Assembly (NCBI RefSeq): GCF_014490665.1 | Contig: NZ_CP061038.1 | Span: 3,844,001-3,908,000, forward strand | Length of the DNA: 64,000 nucleotides | Direction of reading: 5' to 3' | Origin: Sphingomonas alpina | Lineage (GTDB): Bacteria; Pseudomonadota; Alphaproteobacteria; Sphingomonadales; Sphingomonadaceae | Part shown: positions 17,289-25,196 of the stretch, piece after piece | Layout of the letters: each line of letters begins with the position of its first letter | Numbering within the stretch: position 1 is the stretch's first letter | Made by a program: the position numbers and the translations under genes | The notes under the pieces: generated by a model | Seen by the model: the letters and a program-made list of their open reading frames with translations, nothing else | Database searches by the model: none | What the model was told of the DNA's origin: nothing

Positions 17289-17908
17289 TGTCGGTCTTCG
17301 CTCCCGTCCCGCTTGTGTCAGGCATCGCCGCGCCGCTGTTGCGCGCCAATGTCGACACCGACGCGATCATCCCCTCGCGCGAGATCAAGGGTGTGGGCAA
17401 GACCGGGCTTGCCGATGGCCTGTTTGCGGGCTGGCGCTATCTCGAGCCGGGGAGCCGCGTGCCCGACCCCGATTTCATCCTCAACGACGCTGCCTTTGCC
17501 CGGGCGCCGATCCTGCTTGCGGGCGAGAATTTCGGCTGCGGATCAAGCCGCGAGCATGCCGTGTGGGCGCTACACGAATATGGCTTTCGCGCGGTCATTG
17601 CACCAAGCTTCGCGCCGATCTTTCGCGGCAATTGTGTCACCAACGGCATCATCCCGGTCATACTCGATGCGGCCGCCATCCTCGCCATCACCGCGGCCGG
17701 AGGCCCGGTCACGATCGACCTCCTCGCCCAGACCGTGACATCGGGAGACGTCGCTGCGCCGTTCGCCATCGATACCGAGGCGAAGGCGATGCTCGCCCAG
17801 GGGCTCGACGCGATCGACCTCACCGCGCGACACGCCGCGGCAATTGCAGCGTTCCACATCGCCGATCGTATCGCGCGACCCTGGATTTATCTGGAAGCCA
17901 CGTCATGA
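17288..17908 (+). CDS. aconitase-superfamily hydratase small subunit (LeuD-like)
   Basis: 206 residues. It contains NVDTDAIIPSREIKGVGKTG and the swivel-domain motif LLAGENFGCGSSREHAVWAL, both diagnostic for LeuD. The start ATG overlaps the large-subunit stop (TGATG), giving tight coupling for a 1:1 heterodimer. The swivelling domain sets substrate specificity in this superfamily. Here the loop (SREIKGVGKTGLADGL) is the place to compare with DmdB, citraconate hydratase and true LeuD. It ends with ATGA overlap into the lyase gene. Confidence 0.9.
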   Translation: MSVFAPVPLVSGIAAPLLRANVDTDAIIPSREIKGVGKTGLADGLFAGWRYLEPGSRVPDPDFILNDAAFARAPILLAGENFGCGSSREHAVWALHEYGFRAVIAPSFAPIFRGNCVTNGIIPVILDAAAILAITAAGGPVTIDLLAQTVTSGDVAAPFAIDTEAKAMLAQGLDAIDLTARHAAAIAAFHIADRIARPWIYLEATS

Positions 17909-18828
17909 CAGCCATATTGATCAGCGAGGTCGGCCCGCGCGACGGGCTTCAATCGATCGATCGCATCATGCCGATCGAGGCGAAAAAGGCCTGGATCGCC
18001 GCTGAAGCGGCAGCCGGCGTGCGCGAAATCGAGGTGGGCAGCTTCGTACCCGCCAGCCTGTTGCCGCAAATGGCGGACACGGCCGCCCTGGTCGCCTTCG
18101 CCGGCACGATCCCCGGCCTTTCGGTTGCTGTGCTCGTCCCCAATCTCAAGGGTGCCGAACTGGCAATCCGGGCGGGTGCGCGAAAACTATCCATCCCCTT
18201 CTCGATGTCCGAGACCCACAGCCTGAAAAATGTCCGCAAGGATCACGCCGCCATGGTGGCGGAAATCGGCGCCATCGCAGCGCGTGTTGCGCAGGAAGAA
18301 GACCCGCCGCATTTCGAGGTCGGTCTGTCGACCGCGTTCGGCTGCACGATCGAGGGCCATGTGCCGGAAGACACTGTCATCCGCCTGGCCGAGGCATCGA
18401 TCGCGGCCGGCGCGGCCGAGGTGGGCCTGTCCGACACCACCGGCTATGCCGATCCGGCACAGGTCAGGCGGCTGGTGCGCAAGGTAAAGGCGGCGGTGGG
18501 CGACGCACGGCTCAACAGCCTTCATCTCCATAATACCCGTGGCCTTGGCCTCGCCAACGCACTGGCCGGGCTGGAGGAAGGGATCACCACGCTGGATGCG
18601 TCGCTCGGCGGCCTGGGCGGATGCCCGTTCGCACCGGGAGCTTCGGGCAATATCGTCACGGAGGATCTGGCATTCATGCTTGCCGCCATGGGCTATGAGA
18701 CCGGCATCGACCTGGACGCGCTGATGCGGGTTCGCGCGATTCTTGCGGACGCCTTGCCGGGAGAGCCGCTCTACGGCTTCACGCCCGATGCCGGGCTTCC
18801 GCTCGGGCTTGATCGGCGAACGGCATGA
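17905..18828 (+). CDS. HMG-CoA lyase-like aldolase (DRE-TIM family; candidate citramalyl-CoA lyase)
   Basis: 307 residues. It has the signature motifs EVGPRDGLQ at residues 6-14 (metal Asp and catalytic Arg), LHLHNTRGLG with the metal-binding histidines, and the GLGGCPFAPGASGN loop carrying the catalytic Cys of HMG-CoA lyases. These enzymes cleave a 3-hydroxy-acyl-CoA to acetyl-CoA or propionyl-CoA plus a keto acid. Next to a CoA transferase and a diacid hydratase, a citramalyl-CoA-type or substituted malyl-CoA-type substrate fits best (inference). Both ends overlap neighbours by 4 nt. Confidence 0.9.
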   Translation: MTAILISEVGPRDGLQSIDRIMPIEAKKAWIAAEAAAGVREIEVGSFVPASLLPQMADTAALVAFAGTIPGLSVAVLVPNLKGAELAIRAGARKLSIPFSMSETHSLKNVRKDHAAMVAEIGAIAARVAQEEDPPHFEVGLSTAFGCTIEGHVPEDTVIRLAEASIAAGAAEVGLSDTTGYADPAQVRRLVRKVKAAVGDARLNSLHLHNTRGLGLANALAGLEEGITTLDASLGGLGGCPFAPGASGNIVTEDLAFMLAAMGYETGIDLDALMRVRAILADALPGEPLYGFTPDAGLPLGLDRRTA

Positions 18829-20009
18829 GCGGGCCGACGCCGCTCGCCGGCCTCCGGGTTATCGAGTTCACGCATATGGTCATGGGCCCGGCCGCCGGCG
18901 CGATCCTGGCCGGCCTGGGCGCCGAAGTGATCCGGGTCGAACCACCCGGCGGTGATCATACGCGCGGCCTGATCGGCTCGGGCGCCGGCTATTTCCCCAT
19001 GTACAACCGCCACAAGGCGAGCCTGTGCCTCAACCTGAAATCGCCCGAAGGGCTGGCGGCGGCAAAGCGGCTCGTCGCCAGTGCCGATATATTGATCGAG
19101 AATTTCCGCCCTGGCGCACTCGACCGGCTCGGCCTCGACTATGACACGCTGGCGGCGGACAATCCCGGCCTGGTATATTGCTCGCTCAAAGGCTTCCTGC
19201 CCGGCCCTTATGAAGGGCGCACCGCGCTGGACGAGGTGGCGCAGATGATGGGCGGGCTCGCCTATATGACCGGCCCACCCGGTCGCCCCTTGCGCGCGGG
19301 ATCGAGCGTCATCGACGTGACCGGCGGCATGTTCGGGGTCATCGCCACGCTTGCAGCGATCGAAGAGCGGCACCGCACCGGTCGCGGCCAGAAGGTGCAG
19401 GCCTCGCTGTTCGAGACGACGGTCTACCTCGTCGGGCAGCACATGGCGCAGAAGGCGGCGACGGGTGAAGCCGCGGCGCCGATGCCGGCCCGCATTTCCG
19501 CCTGGGCGATCTACGATATCTTTGAAACCAGCGACCACCCGATCTTCATCGGCGTGGTCAGCGACACGCTCTGGGAGAAATTCTGCGCCTTGTTCGGCCT
19601 TGACGCGCTCTGGGCGGACGAGAGCCTGCGCCGCAACAATGACCGTGTGCATGCCCGCGACCGAATCCTGCCGGTGATCCGCACGCTCGTGGCACGCTTT
19701 ACGCGCGACGAGATCATTACGAAGCTGGAAGGGACCGGCTTACCCTTCGCACCAATCGGCAGACCTGAAGATATGTCGGCAGACCGCCACCTGAATGACT
19801 CGGGCGGGCTGGAGACGGCAACTCTGTCCGATGGGACCATAGCGGCGCTACCCGCACTCCCGGTCGAACTGGCGGGCGTCCGTCCGGGCGGTCCAGCCAC
19901 GCTGCCGCAACCGGGCGTCGATACGGTGCGGGTGTTTTCAGAACTCGGATACTCGGCCGAGGAAATCGCGGATCTGCTGGATCGAACGGGCCTTCCCCGT
20001 ATGTCATGA
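18825..20009 (+). CDS. class III CoA transferase (CaiB/BaiF family)
   Basis: 394 residues. It opens with the family pattern PLAGLRVIEFTHMVMGPAAG. It has VIRVEPPGGDHTRG, the CoA-binding NRHKASLCLNLKSPEG, and the segment SSVIDVTGGMFG with the Asp equivalent to the catalytic Asp of the family. It transfers CoA (often from succinyl-CoA) to a carboxylic acid. As the last gene of the operon it would activate the hydroxy-diacid made by the LeuCD-like hydratase for the lyase encoded just upstream. Followed by a strong bidirectional hairpin at 20018-20054. Confidence 0.92.
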   Translation: MSGPTPLAGLRVIEFTHMVMGPAAGAILAGLGAEVIRVEPPGGDHTRGLIGSGAGYFPMYNRHKASLCLNLKSPEGLAAAKRLVASADILIENFRPGALDRLGLDYDTLAADNPGLVYCSLKGFLPGPYEGRTALDEVAQMMGGLAYMTGPPGRPLRAGSSVIDVTGGMFGVIATLAAIEERHRTGRGQKVQASLFETTVYLVGQHMAQKAATGEAAAPMPARISAWAIYDIFETSDHPIFIGVVSDTLWEKFCALFGLDALWADESLRRNNDRVHARDRILPVIRTLVARFTRDEIITKLEGTGLPFAPIGRPEDMSADRHLNDSGGLETATLSDGTIAALPALPVELAGVRPGGPATLPQPGVDTVRVFSELGYSAEEIADLLDRTGLPRMS

Positions 20010-20017
20010 CGGCTCTG

Positions 20018-20054
20018 CCCTCCGCCGGCCGGCCAAAAGGAAGCCGGCGGAGGG
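20018..20054. terminator. bidirectional terminator hairpin
   Basis: A perfect 12-bp inverted repeat, CCCTCCGCCGGC (20018-20029) and GCCGGCGGAGGG (20043-20054), with a 13-nt loop. It lies in the 50-bp gap between the convergent CoA-transferase and serine-hydrolase genes. There is no strong T tract, but placement and symmetry suggest it ends both transcripts. Confidence 0.7.
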
Positions 20055-20059
20055 TGGTC

Positions 20060-22030
20060 TCAATAGTTTAGATTGAAGTTGATCAGGCTTCCCATCCAGG
20101 CGAACCAGGGAATGCCCACAAGCGCTCCGGCAAGCAGGACGCTGCGCGTCTTCGCGCCCCAGGTTCGGCCGGTACGGAACGTCAGCCACACATTCCACAG
20201 TCCGATCGCGGCCCCGGCCAGCGGCAGGATCGCGGCGACCTGCATCATGCGGATCCATCCGTCCATGCTGCCATTATATACGTCCAGCTTGTTCTGCAGG
20301 ATCGGCGCAAGCGTCGAGTACCAGCCGAGAAGGTAGACGATGTCGGCAGCGGCAGCACTGCGCGCCAGGGTCTGCACCAATGCCGCGCGGCCCGTTGCCG
20401 CCGCCGGCAGGCTATAGGCCCGCCGCAACCATGCACGCACCGGCCAGACGAACAGGGTGGCAAGCAGCACGAGCAGCGAGAGCCCCGCAACGATCTGGTT
20501 GAGCAGCGCATTGCGCGCGAGCGGGACCGCCTGGATCACCGCGGTCGGATTGCTGCCGTCGATGATCGTGCGGCGGCCGTCCAAAGTCGTCACCTGAAGC
20601 TGGCGCGTGCCACCCAACTCGCGCCACAAGCCAGGCGCGATCTCGCGGAACTTGCGATCCTCGATCGAGCCCAGGCTGATGGTACCGTCGTCATTGGCGG
20701 TCACCACATCCTGCTGCAGCAGATAGAACAAGCCGAGGAAACCGGATTCGATGCGCCGGGAGCTTTCGTAGCGCCCGGCGATCGCCTGCGCATGCTCGGC
20801 GGCCGAAGCGATTGCCGGCGGATCCTTGGCCTGCGCCGCCGGGAAATAGCGGTCCATGAACAGGTCGAACAGACGGTCGCGTGCGCCATATACCGCGCCA
20901 TCCTCGCCGCGGCTGTTGAAATTGACGAAAATGCCGACTCCGCTGTCGGGCAACAGGTTCATGTCGGTGTGGAAGACCACCGTGTCGCCGCCATGTCCGA
21001 TGACCAACTGACCGTTGCGATGGCCATGGAAGAAGCCATGGGCCAGGTCGTCCAAGCCGGGCTGCGACGGTACCGCCGGCGTGTGCATCAGCCGGGCGGT
21101 CTCTGGCCGCAGAATCTGCGCATCGCCGAAACGCCCATCCTGAAGGTGCGCGATCATGAAATTCGCCATGTCGGCGCCGGTCGCGCTGACACTGCCGGCC
21201 GGCGCGGTGGTGACGAGCTCGAATGCATTCGGCGGCACATTGCTCTGCATATAGCCCTTGGACGCATCGGCGACGAAGCGCGCGGGCAATGGCTGGCGGA
21301 ATGTGGTGCGCGCCATGTGCAACGGCGCGAGGATATGGCGTTCGACATAGGTGTCGAACGGCTCGCCCGAAACGCGCTCAACGATATAGCCCGCAAGCGA
21401 CGTGCCGTAGTTGGAATAGGCAGGCACAGCACCGGCCGGGAAGAGGCGCGGACGCAGATGTTGTTTGAGATAGGTCTCGTTGGTCTGGAGTCGCTTCGGG
21501 TCCGATTCAAGGACGTCCTTCAACCCTTCTTCGAATCCACCGCGGTGCCGCATCAGGTCATTCATGGTGATCGCGCGGCCGGCGCGCGGCGTAATCTTGA
21601 AGTCGAGATAGCGGTTCACATCGGCGTTGAGGTCGATCTTGCCCTGTTCAACGAGCTGCATCACCGCGGTCCAGGTGAACAGTTTCGATGTCGAGCCAAT
21701 GCGCACCGTGGTCCGATCCGGATCCATCGGCCTCTTGGTCGCGACATCAGCAAAGCCATAGCCTTTCTTGACCAGGATCTGGCCGTCCTTGACCACGACC
21801 ACTTGCACGCCGGCGATCTTCCCCTGCTTGATCGTCGTCGGCACGAAGCCGTCGAGCCAAGCGGCGAGATCGGTCGCGGTAAGCTGTGGTGCGGTCGATG
21901 CCTGCTCGACGGGAGCGGCGGGGGCCGGCTGCGGAAGAGTGGGCGTGACCGGCACCGGACGTTGCGAAATCGCCGGCCAGGCTGTGGCCGCAGCGATGAT
22001 CATGGCGGCAAGCGCCAACCTCTTTCTCAT
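20060..22030 (-). CDS. serine beta-lactamase-family hydrolase with C-terminal membrane domain
   Basis: 656 residues. An N-terminal signal peptide (LALAAMIIAAATAWPAIS) precedes a beta-lactamase/penicillin-binding-protein-like domain (about 55-400) with S113-x-x-K116 (GSTSK), YSN in VPAYSNYGTS, and HGG in VIGHGGD as the third motif. A C-terminal part after about 500 contains four predicted membrane helices (LSLLVLLATLFVWPV, IVYLLGWYSTLAPIL, ILPLAGAAIGLWNVW, LAGALVGIPWFAWMG). This layout occurs in periplasmic, inner-membrane-anchored peptidases and esterases. ATG 22030 has GGGGAG upstream. A 24-bp palindrome directly upstream suggests control by the adjacent XRE-cupin regulator. Confidence 0.88.
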   Translation of the reverse strand: MRKRLALAAMIIAAATAWPAISQRPVPVTPTLPQPAPAAPVEQASTAPQLTATDLAAWLDGFVPTTIKQGKIAGVQVVVVKDGQILVKKGYGFADVATKRPMDPDRTTVRIGSTSKLFTWTAVMQLVEQGKIDLNADVNRYLDFKITPRAGRAITMNDLMRHRGGFEEGLKDVLESDPKRLQTNETYLKQHLRPRLFPAGAVPAYSNYGTSLAGYIVERVSGEPFDTYVERHILAPLHMARTTFRQPLPARFVADASKGYMQSNVPPNAFELVTTAPAGSVSATGADMANFMIAHLQDGRFGDAQILRPETARLMHTPAVPSQPGLDDLAHGFFHGHRNGQLVIGHGGDTVVFHTDMNLLPDSGVGIFVNFNSRGEDGAVYGARDRLFDLFMDRYFPAAQAKDPPAIASAAEHAQAIAGRYESSRRIESGFLGLFYLLQQDVVTANDDGTISLGSIEDRKFREIAPGLWRELGGTRQLQVTTLDGRRTIIDGSNPTAVIQAVPLARNALLNQIVAGLSLLVLLATLFVWPVRAWLRRAYSLPAAATGRAALVQTLARSAAAADIVYLLGWYSTLAPILQNKLDVYNGSMDGWIRMMQVAAILPLAGAAIGLWNVWLTFRTGRTWGAKTRSVLLAGALVGIPWFAWMGSLINFNLNY

Positions 22031-22046
22031 AATCCACTCCCCATTA

Positions 22047-22070
22047 TGTGTAATAGCGCACTAATACACA
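22047..22070. promoter_or_regulatory. 24-bp palindrome upstream of the serine hydrolase
   Basis: The left arm TGTGTAATAGCG and the right arm CACTAATACACA are inverted copies with two mismatched pairs and no spacer (22047-22070). It starts 16 bp upstream of the ATG at 22030, so a bound protein would block transcription or initiation. The obvious candidate is the XRE-cupin regulator encoded 90 bp further upstream. Confidence 0.6.
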
Positions 22071-22120
22071 CATTGGGAACATGCAACTAGAATTTTTCAC
22101 ATATTAAAAAACTTCTCTGT

Positions 22121-22840
22121 TCAGGATCGTGCACCACTGCGCCGAGCCGGCGTCGCATCTTCTGCCAGGAGCGCAGGATCAGGGCCGCCGCGCAGTAATT
22201 GCATCGCGCGGGAATGCCTCTCGTGTTCAGTGGCTTCGTCCTGCCGGGCATGTTCGGGATGCGAATAGACGCACAGCATCCGCGCCGGCCCATCGACACT
22301 GACATAGCGGTGCCCGAGCGAGGCGTCGAAATAAACGCTGTCTCCCACCTCCATGATGACGGGCGAATAGCCTTCGCAGTGGAGCCTGACCCGGCCGCTC
22401 ATCACATAGGCGAACTCCTCGCCGCCGTGCGGCTCCGCATCCGACCCGTCTCCCTCGGCATTCACCTCGATAAGACATGGGAAATAATGCTTGCTTGCGA
22501 TCTCGGTCGCCAGGAAATGGTGGAGATTGCCGCCGCAATCGATGGTCGGCGCGGTGCCCGCGCGATTGACGACACGCCGGCCGCCCTTGCGCACGGCCAA
22601 CTCCGGCGGCGCGAAAAGATCGCCGATCGGCACTTCGAGCCCTTTGGCAAGCTGGGCCAGCTTGCCATGCGTCAGCGTGGTCTGGCCGTTCTCCACCTTC
22701 CACAGCATCGAGGTGGACAATCCCCCGCGCCGCGCCGTCTCGGCGATCGACCATCCGCGGCGCTTGCGCAGGCGCATCAAGCAGTCGCCCAATACGGAAA
22801 CGTCATCCTTCATCACAGCGCCGTCTCCTTCGCGATCCAT
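22121..22840 (-). CDS. XRE-family regulator with C-terminal cupin domain
   Basis: 239 residues from ATG 22840 (GGAG upstream); ATG 22795 after AAGGAG is a possible shorter start. The XRE helix-turn-helix is at about residues 18-70 (LRKRRGWSIAETARRGGLST, then WKVENGQTTLTHGKLAQLAK). A cupin follows at about 110-200 (HGGEEFAYVMSGRVRLH, then GDSVYFDASLGHRYVS). Such proteins bind palindromes and sense a small ligand in the cupin. It lies upstream of and in the same direction as the serine hydrolase. The hydrolase's 24-bp palindrome is a likely operator (inference). Confidence 0.9.
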   Translation of the reverse strand: MDREGDGAVMKDDVSVLGDCLMRLRKRRGWSIAETARRGGLSTSMLWKVENGQTTLTHGKLAQLAKGLEVPIGDLFAPPELAVRKGGRRVVNRAGTAPTIDCGGNLHHFLATEIASKHYFPCLIEVNAEGDGSDAEPHGGEEFAYVMSGRVRLHCEGYSPVIMEVGDSVYFDASLGHRYVSVDGPARMLCVYSHPEHARQDEATEHERHSRAMQLLRGGPDPALLAEDATPARRSGARS

Positions 22841-23121
22841 CGCCGCCGTCTCCACGCGGGAGGTTCATTTTTACGCCTCTACATCACCTATCTGAATTGA
22901 GATTGAATATATTAAATCATCGCCACCCTCTCTTCCCGGCAAGAGCCAACCGCCGCTCCTCGGTTCGCTTGTGCGATTTCACAACTTGCTGGCTAAACAG
23001 TTAGTAATTGAAATGCGCGCGATATCATGCATTATCGCCGCGCTCATAAGCCACCGATGGATCTCACCGGACAAGAAATCGGACTCGAGTTCGATCGGCA
23101 CAGAGCGGGAAAGGATCTTCT

Positions 23122-24339
23122 ATGTTGAGGCAAACCAAGGCTCCCTTCTGGACTCGGCTCGTTGCCGGGGCCATCGCTTTTCTGGCCGCCACCGCAGGGC
23201 CAGGCTCGGCCAGCGCCCAGGCACTCCCCGCGTCCAATCCGGACAATGTCGCCAAATATGCCGATGCAGGCCGATGGGTATGCTTGCCTGGACGTGTTGA
23301 TGCCTGTTCACGCGACTTGCAGGCCGTTCAGTTGCTCGCAAACGGGTCATCCGTGCCGGTTCCGCCGCTGGTGCCGGCGACCACAAGCTCGGTCGATTGC
23401 TTCTATGTTTACCCGACGGCCAGCGTGAATCTCATTCCGGGCAATCCCGACCCCTATAATACCGACACCAGCGCGATTGACGCAGCAGCTGCGGCTCAAG
23501 CGGCGTCGTTCAGTAGCGAGTGCCGCGTGTTTGCGCCCCAATATCGCCAGGCAACGATCGGCGCCTATGTGCTGCCGGAATTTGTCCGGCAAATGTATAT
23601 TCAGGTGGCGGCATCCGATGTTCTCGCTGCCTTCGATTATTATCTGGCGAACTATAATCAGGGCCGGAAAATCGTCCTGATCGGTCACTCTCAGGGAAGC
23701 GAGCTGCTGATCAAGGTCATCCAGAGCCGGTTCGATCCGTCGCCGGAACTGCGCGCAAAGCTCCTTTTGGGGATATTGGCCGGCATCCCCGTCAATGTGC
23801 CGGTCGGCCAGAAGCTCGGCGGTACCTTCAACAATGTTCCGGTCTGCACCCTGCCCGGGGAAACGGGCTGTTTCATCGCCTTCGGCAGCTATGTCGAGGG
23901 ATCGAACCCTGGAACCGATACACGTATCCCGACTCCCGCCGGACAGGAGCGCGTGTGCGTCAATCCCGCCACGCTCGATAACCCGTCACTTTCTCCCGAT
24001 GCACGCCGGAACGGGCGCGCGCTGCTGCAAGGGACGCTCCTGATGCCGGCGGCAAATTCGTCGGGCTTTGTTCGAAGCGACGCGCAGACCGCGTCCTTCA
24101 CCCGCCTGAGCAGTGCGTATAGCGGCGCTTGCGTCACTGCGACCGATCCGCGCATGCGCTTCTTCGCGATCAGGGAGGAAATGGCGGCCACCGACCCCCG
24201 TCACGGCATCGTCAAACTCACGCCGAACTTGCTGGACCAGATCGGTCAGATACTGATCGGCGACGTCGGGCTGCATGTGCTCGACATGCAATTTCCGATG
24301 CAGGACATGGTCTCCCTGGTCGCGGCGCGGCGCCCCTAG
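23122..24339 (+). CDS. secreted DUF3089 alpha/beta-hydrolase-fold protein
   Basis: 405 residues. A signal peptide (LVAGAIAFLAATAGPGSASA) is followed by the DUF3089 pattern: VDCFYVYPTASVNL near 90-103, CRVFAPQYRQ, and the nucleophile elbow IGHSQGSEL with S190. Later segments (GILAGIPVNVPVG, GCFIAFGSYVEGSNPG) are also typical. These are periplasmic or secreted lipase/esterase-like proteins of unproven substrate. ATG 23122 has AAAGGATC upstream. It stands alone with a 280-bp leader and is divergent from the XRE-cupin gene. Confidence 0.88.
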   Translation: MLRQTKAPFWTRLVAGAIAFLAATAGPGSASAQALPASNPDNVAKYADAGRWVCLPGRVDACSRDLQAVQLLANGSSVPVPPLVPATTSSVDCFYVYPTASVNLIPGNPDPYNTDTSAIDAAAAAQAASFSSECRVFAPQYRQATIGAYVLPEFVRQMYIQVAASDVLAAFDYYLANYNQGRKIVLIGHSQGSELLIKVIQSRFDPSPELRAKLLLGILAGIPVNVPVGQKLGGTFNNVPVCTLPGETGCFIAFGSYVEGSNPGTDTRIPTPAGQERVCVNPATLDNPSLSPDARRNGRALLQGTLLMPAANSSGFVRSDAQTASFTRLSSAYSGACVTATDPRMRFFAIREEMAATDPRHGIVKLTPNLLDQIGQILIGDVGLHVLDMQFPMQDMVSLVAARRP

Positions 24340-24470
24340 CGCCGATTGCCACCACGCCCGGCCAGGTTTCGCGGCTCTTCGGGCGGTATGTCTTCGGCGG
24401 CAGGTTCATGGCCGTTGGGAAATGCCGCCCGGAGCGTCGAGCCGGTACTTATGTGAAGCAGGATATCCGC

Positions 24471-24896
24471 ATGATCAAAAGCGCATTGGCACTCGCCGCA
24501 TTCGCCGTGCTTGTCCTGTTCGGGTTGTTCTGGTGGTCGGGCGACCGGCCGCAACCAAGCGAGGATGAAATCGTCGTGGTGCCCACCGCGGCCACCCCGG
24601 AAGCATTGCTCAGCGCTCCTTCGTCGCCGGGGGCAGAAGGCGATGCCGCAGCGCTCGCTCTGGTGGAAAAGCAGATCCTCGAGGTCATCGGTGAGCCGGG
24701 AACCAGTCTTCGCGATGTCCGCATCGTCGATCAGGAGCGGCAGATCGCCTGTGGACAACGCACAAGCCAAGGCTCCGCAGCCCTGCGTCGCTTTGTATGG
24801 CTGAGTCAGGTTCGCCAGGTCGTCACGGACGATGGCGGCCAGGATTTCGCCATCCTGGTCCATGTCTGCAACCCACCGCCACCGCCCCAGAACTGA
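24471..24896 (+). CDS. small membrane-anchored hypothetical protein
   Basis: 141 residues; ATG 24471 follows AGGA. One N-terminal membrane helix (ALALAAFAVLVLFGLFWW) anchors a periplasmic domain of about 115 residues that ends in a proline run (CNPPPPPQN) and has two cysteines that could form a disulfide. No family was recognised. It is 130 bp downstream of the DUF3089 gene in the same direction and may share its transcript. Confidence 0.7.
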   Translation: MIKSALALAAFAVLVLFGLFWWSGDRPQPSEDEIVVVPTAATPEALLSAPSSPGAEGDAAALALVEKQILEVIGEPGTSLRDVRIVDQERQIACGQRTSQGSAALRRFVWLSQVRQVVTDDGGQDFAILVHVCNPPPPPQN

Positions 24897-24957
24897 CCGG
24901 GTGCCGGGCCTTAATTGCAGCTGCCTCTCCACGATTACACAAACTGGCTGGACGGCC

Positions 24958-24972
24958 AATAAATATGTTATT
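24958..24972. promoter_or_regulatory. palindrome upstream of the rhamnosidase operon
   Basis: AATAA-ATATG-TTATT is a 5-5-5 inverted repeat, weakly extended by GGCC on the left and AGACC on the right. It is AT-rich compared with its surroundings and lies about 225 bp before the alpha-L-rhamnosidase start. Promoter or operator function is inferred from position only. Confidence 0.3.
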
Positions 24973-25051
24973 AGACCGTTTGTGCGACCCGTAGGAAAGC
25001 GGTCGTGCAGGCGCGTAACGGAACGCCAACAAAGAGGGAGAGGCGTTTTCG

Positions 25052-25129
25052 ATGCAGAAATTTTCCAGCTCGGCATTGCTCAGGAACGAGCCCCTGACCC
25101 GCGGCGTGACGCTGAAGTTCCGGCATTGA
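25052..25129 (+). CDS. short ORF upstream of the rhamnosidase (leader-type or remnant)
   Basis: 25 codons (M-Q-K-F-S-S-S-A-L-L ... ending L-K-F-R-H) with an unusually good ribosome site, GGGAGAGG at 25036-25043, 8 nt before the ATG. It ends 67 nt before the rhamnosidase start. No family was recognised. It may be a leader peptide or the stub of a lost gene. The rest of the 24897-25196 gap shows only the AT-rich palindrome at 24958-24972. Confidence 0.3.
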   Translation: MQKFSSSALLRNEPLTRGVTLKFRH

Positions 25130-25196
25130 TCGACGAGCCTGGCCACGGCCTGGCGGCCACCCCGCACGTCCCGATGCCCGCAAAGACGCCAGCCCC

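Noticed and set aside
15828..17908. Leucine biosynthesis leuCD
   Set aside because: No leuA or leuB nearby. Flanked and overlapped by catabolic CoA transferase and lyase genes, so a catabolic hydratase is more likely.
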